The notes beneath the pieces were generated by a model, which was not told the origin of the DNA, made no database searches, and saw nothing but the letters and a program-made list of their open reading frames with translations. Both the position numbers and the translations under genes were made by a program. Positions 63,216 through 64,000 of a stretch of DNA of 64,000 nt are shown here, piece by piece. The DNA comes from Flavobacterium pectinovorum (lineage in GTDB: Bacteria > Bacteroidota > Bacteroidia > Flavobacteriales > Flavobacteriaceae). The first letter of the stretch is position 1; each line of letters begins with the position of its first letter. The stretch spans positions 335,950-399,949 of the forward strand of contig NZ_RCZH01000005.1 of assembly GCF_006438875.1 (NCBI RefSeq), read 5' to 3'.

Positions 63216-63710
63216 ATGAGAATTAAAAAAATGAGTTTTGCAGATATTGAAGAGACAATGTGCAAAGAAGAAATGAAATGTATAATGGGAGGTAGCGGAT
63301 CTGGTGGATCTGTTGGTGGAGGAAGTTATAATACTAATGGATCGTTAATGTACGGAGGAAGTAATCCACCAGCTTATAGTGGTTCTGGAGGTTATTATGG
63401 TAATACAGAAGGTTGGGGTTCTGGATTTACAACTCCAAGCTCAGGAGGCTCCTCATCATCAGGAGGAAGTGGAAGTTCTTCTCCAATGATAATAACTACT
63501 GGATGGCTTCCAACTGATATTGGTATAAAAACAACGGATCCAGTTTCTATAAGTAGATATATCGATTTTATTAATCTTAATAATGGTATTGTAACCAGTA
63601 GTCAAGTTGCAACATTTATAATGAATGAAGGTTCATTGGCAGGTCAAAGAGAAAATAGTATTCAATTATATGGAACAGTATTGAATAATGTTACAGTTTA
63701 TAATAATTAA
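63216..63710 (+). CDS. Gly/Ser-rich protein with double-glycine leader (RiPP/bacteriocin-type precursor candidate)
   Basis: 164 residues. The N-terminus MRIKKMSFADIEETMCKEEMKCIMGG is a 26-residue leader of the Bacteroidota EEMKxIMGG type, with cleavage expected after Gly26 by a C39 peptidase transporter. Residues 27-95 are a Gly/Ser/Tyr/Asn-rich stretch (GSGSGGSVGGGSYNTNGSLMYGGS). Residues about 96-164 are a more ordinary, beta-like region (TGWLPTDIGIKTTDPVSISRYIDFINLNNGIVTSSQVATFIMNEG). It is unusually long for such precursors. Cys occurs only in the leader. No modifying radical SAM or transporter gene is in view; a putative glycosyltransferase stands upstream and a transposase follows after 9 bp. 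Confidence 0.75.
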   Translation: MRIKKMSFADIEETMCKEEMKCIMGGSGSGGSVGGGSYNTNGSLMYGGSNPPAYSGSGGYYGNTEGWGSGFTTPSSGGSSSSGGSGSSSPMIITTGWLPTDIGIKTTDPVSISRYIDFINLNNGIVTSSQVATFIMNEGSLAGQRENSIQLYGTVLNNVTVYNN

Positions 63711-63719
63711 TTCAAGTTG

Positions 63720-64000
63720 CTAGTTGATTGCTTTATTTAACTGGAGTCCAAATACAAACAATGTCAGTTTTATCAAAAAACCTTCTAATGTTACTGCATG
63801 TATAGTTCTTGGAAACATTTTTTTTATGTCGCTTATTGTTGTTTCTACTCTTTTTCTCATTTTTAACTTTTCATTTTTTTGCTCTATTGTATCTGTTCGT
63901 TTAGCATTTGACTTTCTTTGAATTTTTAATAAAACACATTTTTTCATTAGGGCAAAATCTTCTAAACCGTAATCAGTATAAGCACTATCTCCATAAATCG
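63720..64000 (-). mobile_element. Transposase, IS982-like, 5' part outside the window
   Basis: The frame is open to the window edge. The visible C-terminal 93 residues read IYGDSAYTDYGLEDFAL, a DDE-type GDSAY block, then KLKMRKRVETTISDIKKMFPRTIHAVTLEGFLIKLTLFVFGLQ, which is the RKRVET...HAVTxxGF end of IS982-type transposases. The terminal inverted repeat is not identified. The element lies 9 bp past the stop of the leader-peptide gene and may have separated it from downstream processing genes. Family assignment is moderate. Confidence 0.72.

Overview
The window is a low-GC stretch of a Bacteroidota chromosome, most likely Flavobacterium or a close relative. Support comes from a gldI-type gliding peptidyl-prolyl isomerase, SusC/SusD proteins, lipoproteins with short lipoboxes, almost no Shine-Dalgarno sites, TAnnTTTG-type -7 boxes, and intergenic palindromes typical of this genus. 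No rRNA, tRNA or CRISPR was seen.

Layout. 1-2.1 kb: the 3' part of a GH92 alpha-mannosidase. 2.1-8.8 kb: small hypothetical proteins, an M61 peptidase, a DUF2805 protein, a fatty acid hydroxylase-type membrane protein, a GlsB-type protein, an aquaporin, a DoxX-like protein and an EamA transporter. 9-13 kb: a minus-strand folding cluster of two cyclophilin-FKBP fusions, GldI and a DHH phosphoesterase. 13.2-23.3 kb: a frameshifted and catalytically degenerate rhomboid, a ClC channel, a RidA-like protein, a CbpM/CbpA pair, two secreted proteins, an MFS transporter and PoxB. 23.4-24.5 kb: a 57-bp tandem repeat array and a lipoprotein. 24.7-30.8 kb: guaA, two LysM proteins and an OsmC protein.

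31.2-61.6 kb is a large glycan-utilisation locus in three transcription units. Unit A (minus, 35.9 to 31.2 kb) encodes DUF3472, GH109 and GH35 proteins. Unit B (minus, 53.0 to 37.0 kb) encodes SusC, SusD, an arylsulfotransferase-like protein, a TsdA-like dihaem cytochrome c, a GH123-like protein, a DUF5107/TPR protein and an M1 peptidase. Unit C (plus, 56.1 to 61.6 kb) encodes a GHMP sugar kinase, an NDP-sugar pyrophosphorylase-like protein, a sugar MFS transporter and a NagB/PIG-L fusion. A LacI-type regulator and a CBM9-like protein lie between B and C. An almost identical 37-bp double palindrome, followed at fixed spacing by a conserved promoter-like element, stands before all three units. 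I infer that the LacI regulator binds there and that the locus imports and degrades a galactose/N-acetylgalactosamine-containing glycan, possibly sulfated or protein-linked.

61.8-64 kb: a DUF3820 protein, then a DUF6625 putative glycosyltransferase beside a Gly/Ser-rich protein with a double-glycine leader, followed by a transposase running off the window. The last pair is a candidate glycosylated, leader-processed secreted product.

The strongest leads are the LacI operator regulon, the sulfotransferase/cytochrome pair inside a Sus locus, the NagB/PIG-L fusion beside a C1-type kinase, the double-glycine-leader/DUF6625 pair, and the rhomboid frameshift on an A-AAA-AAG heptamer. All assignments come from reading the sequence; no database search was run.
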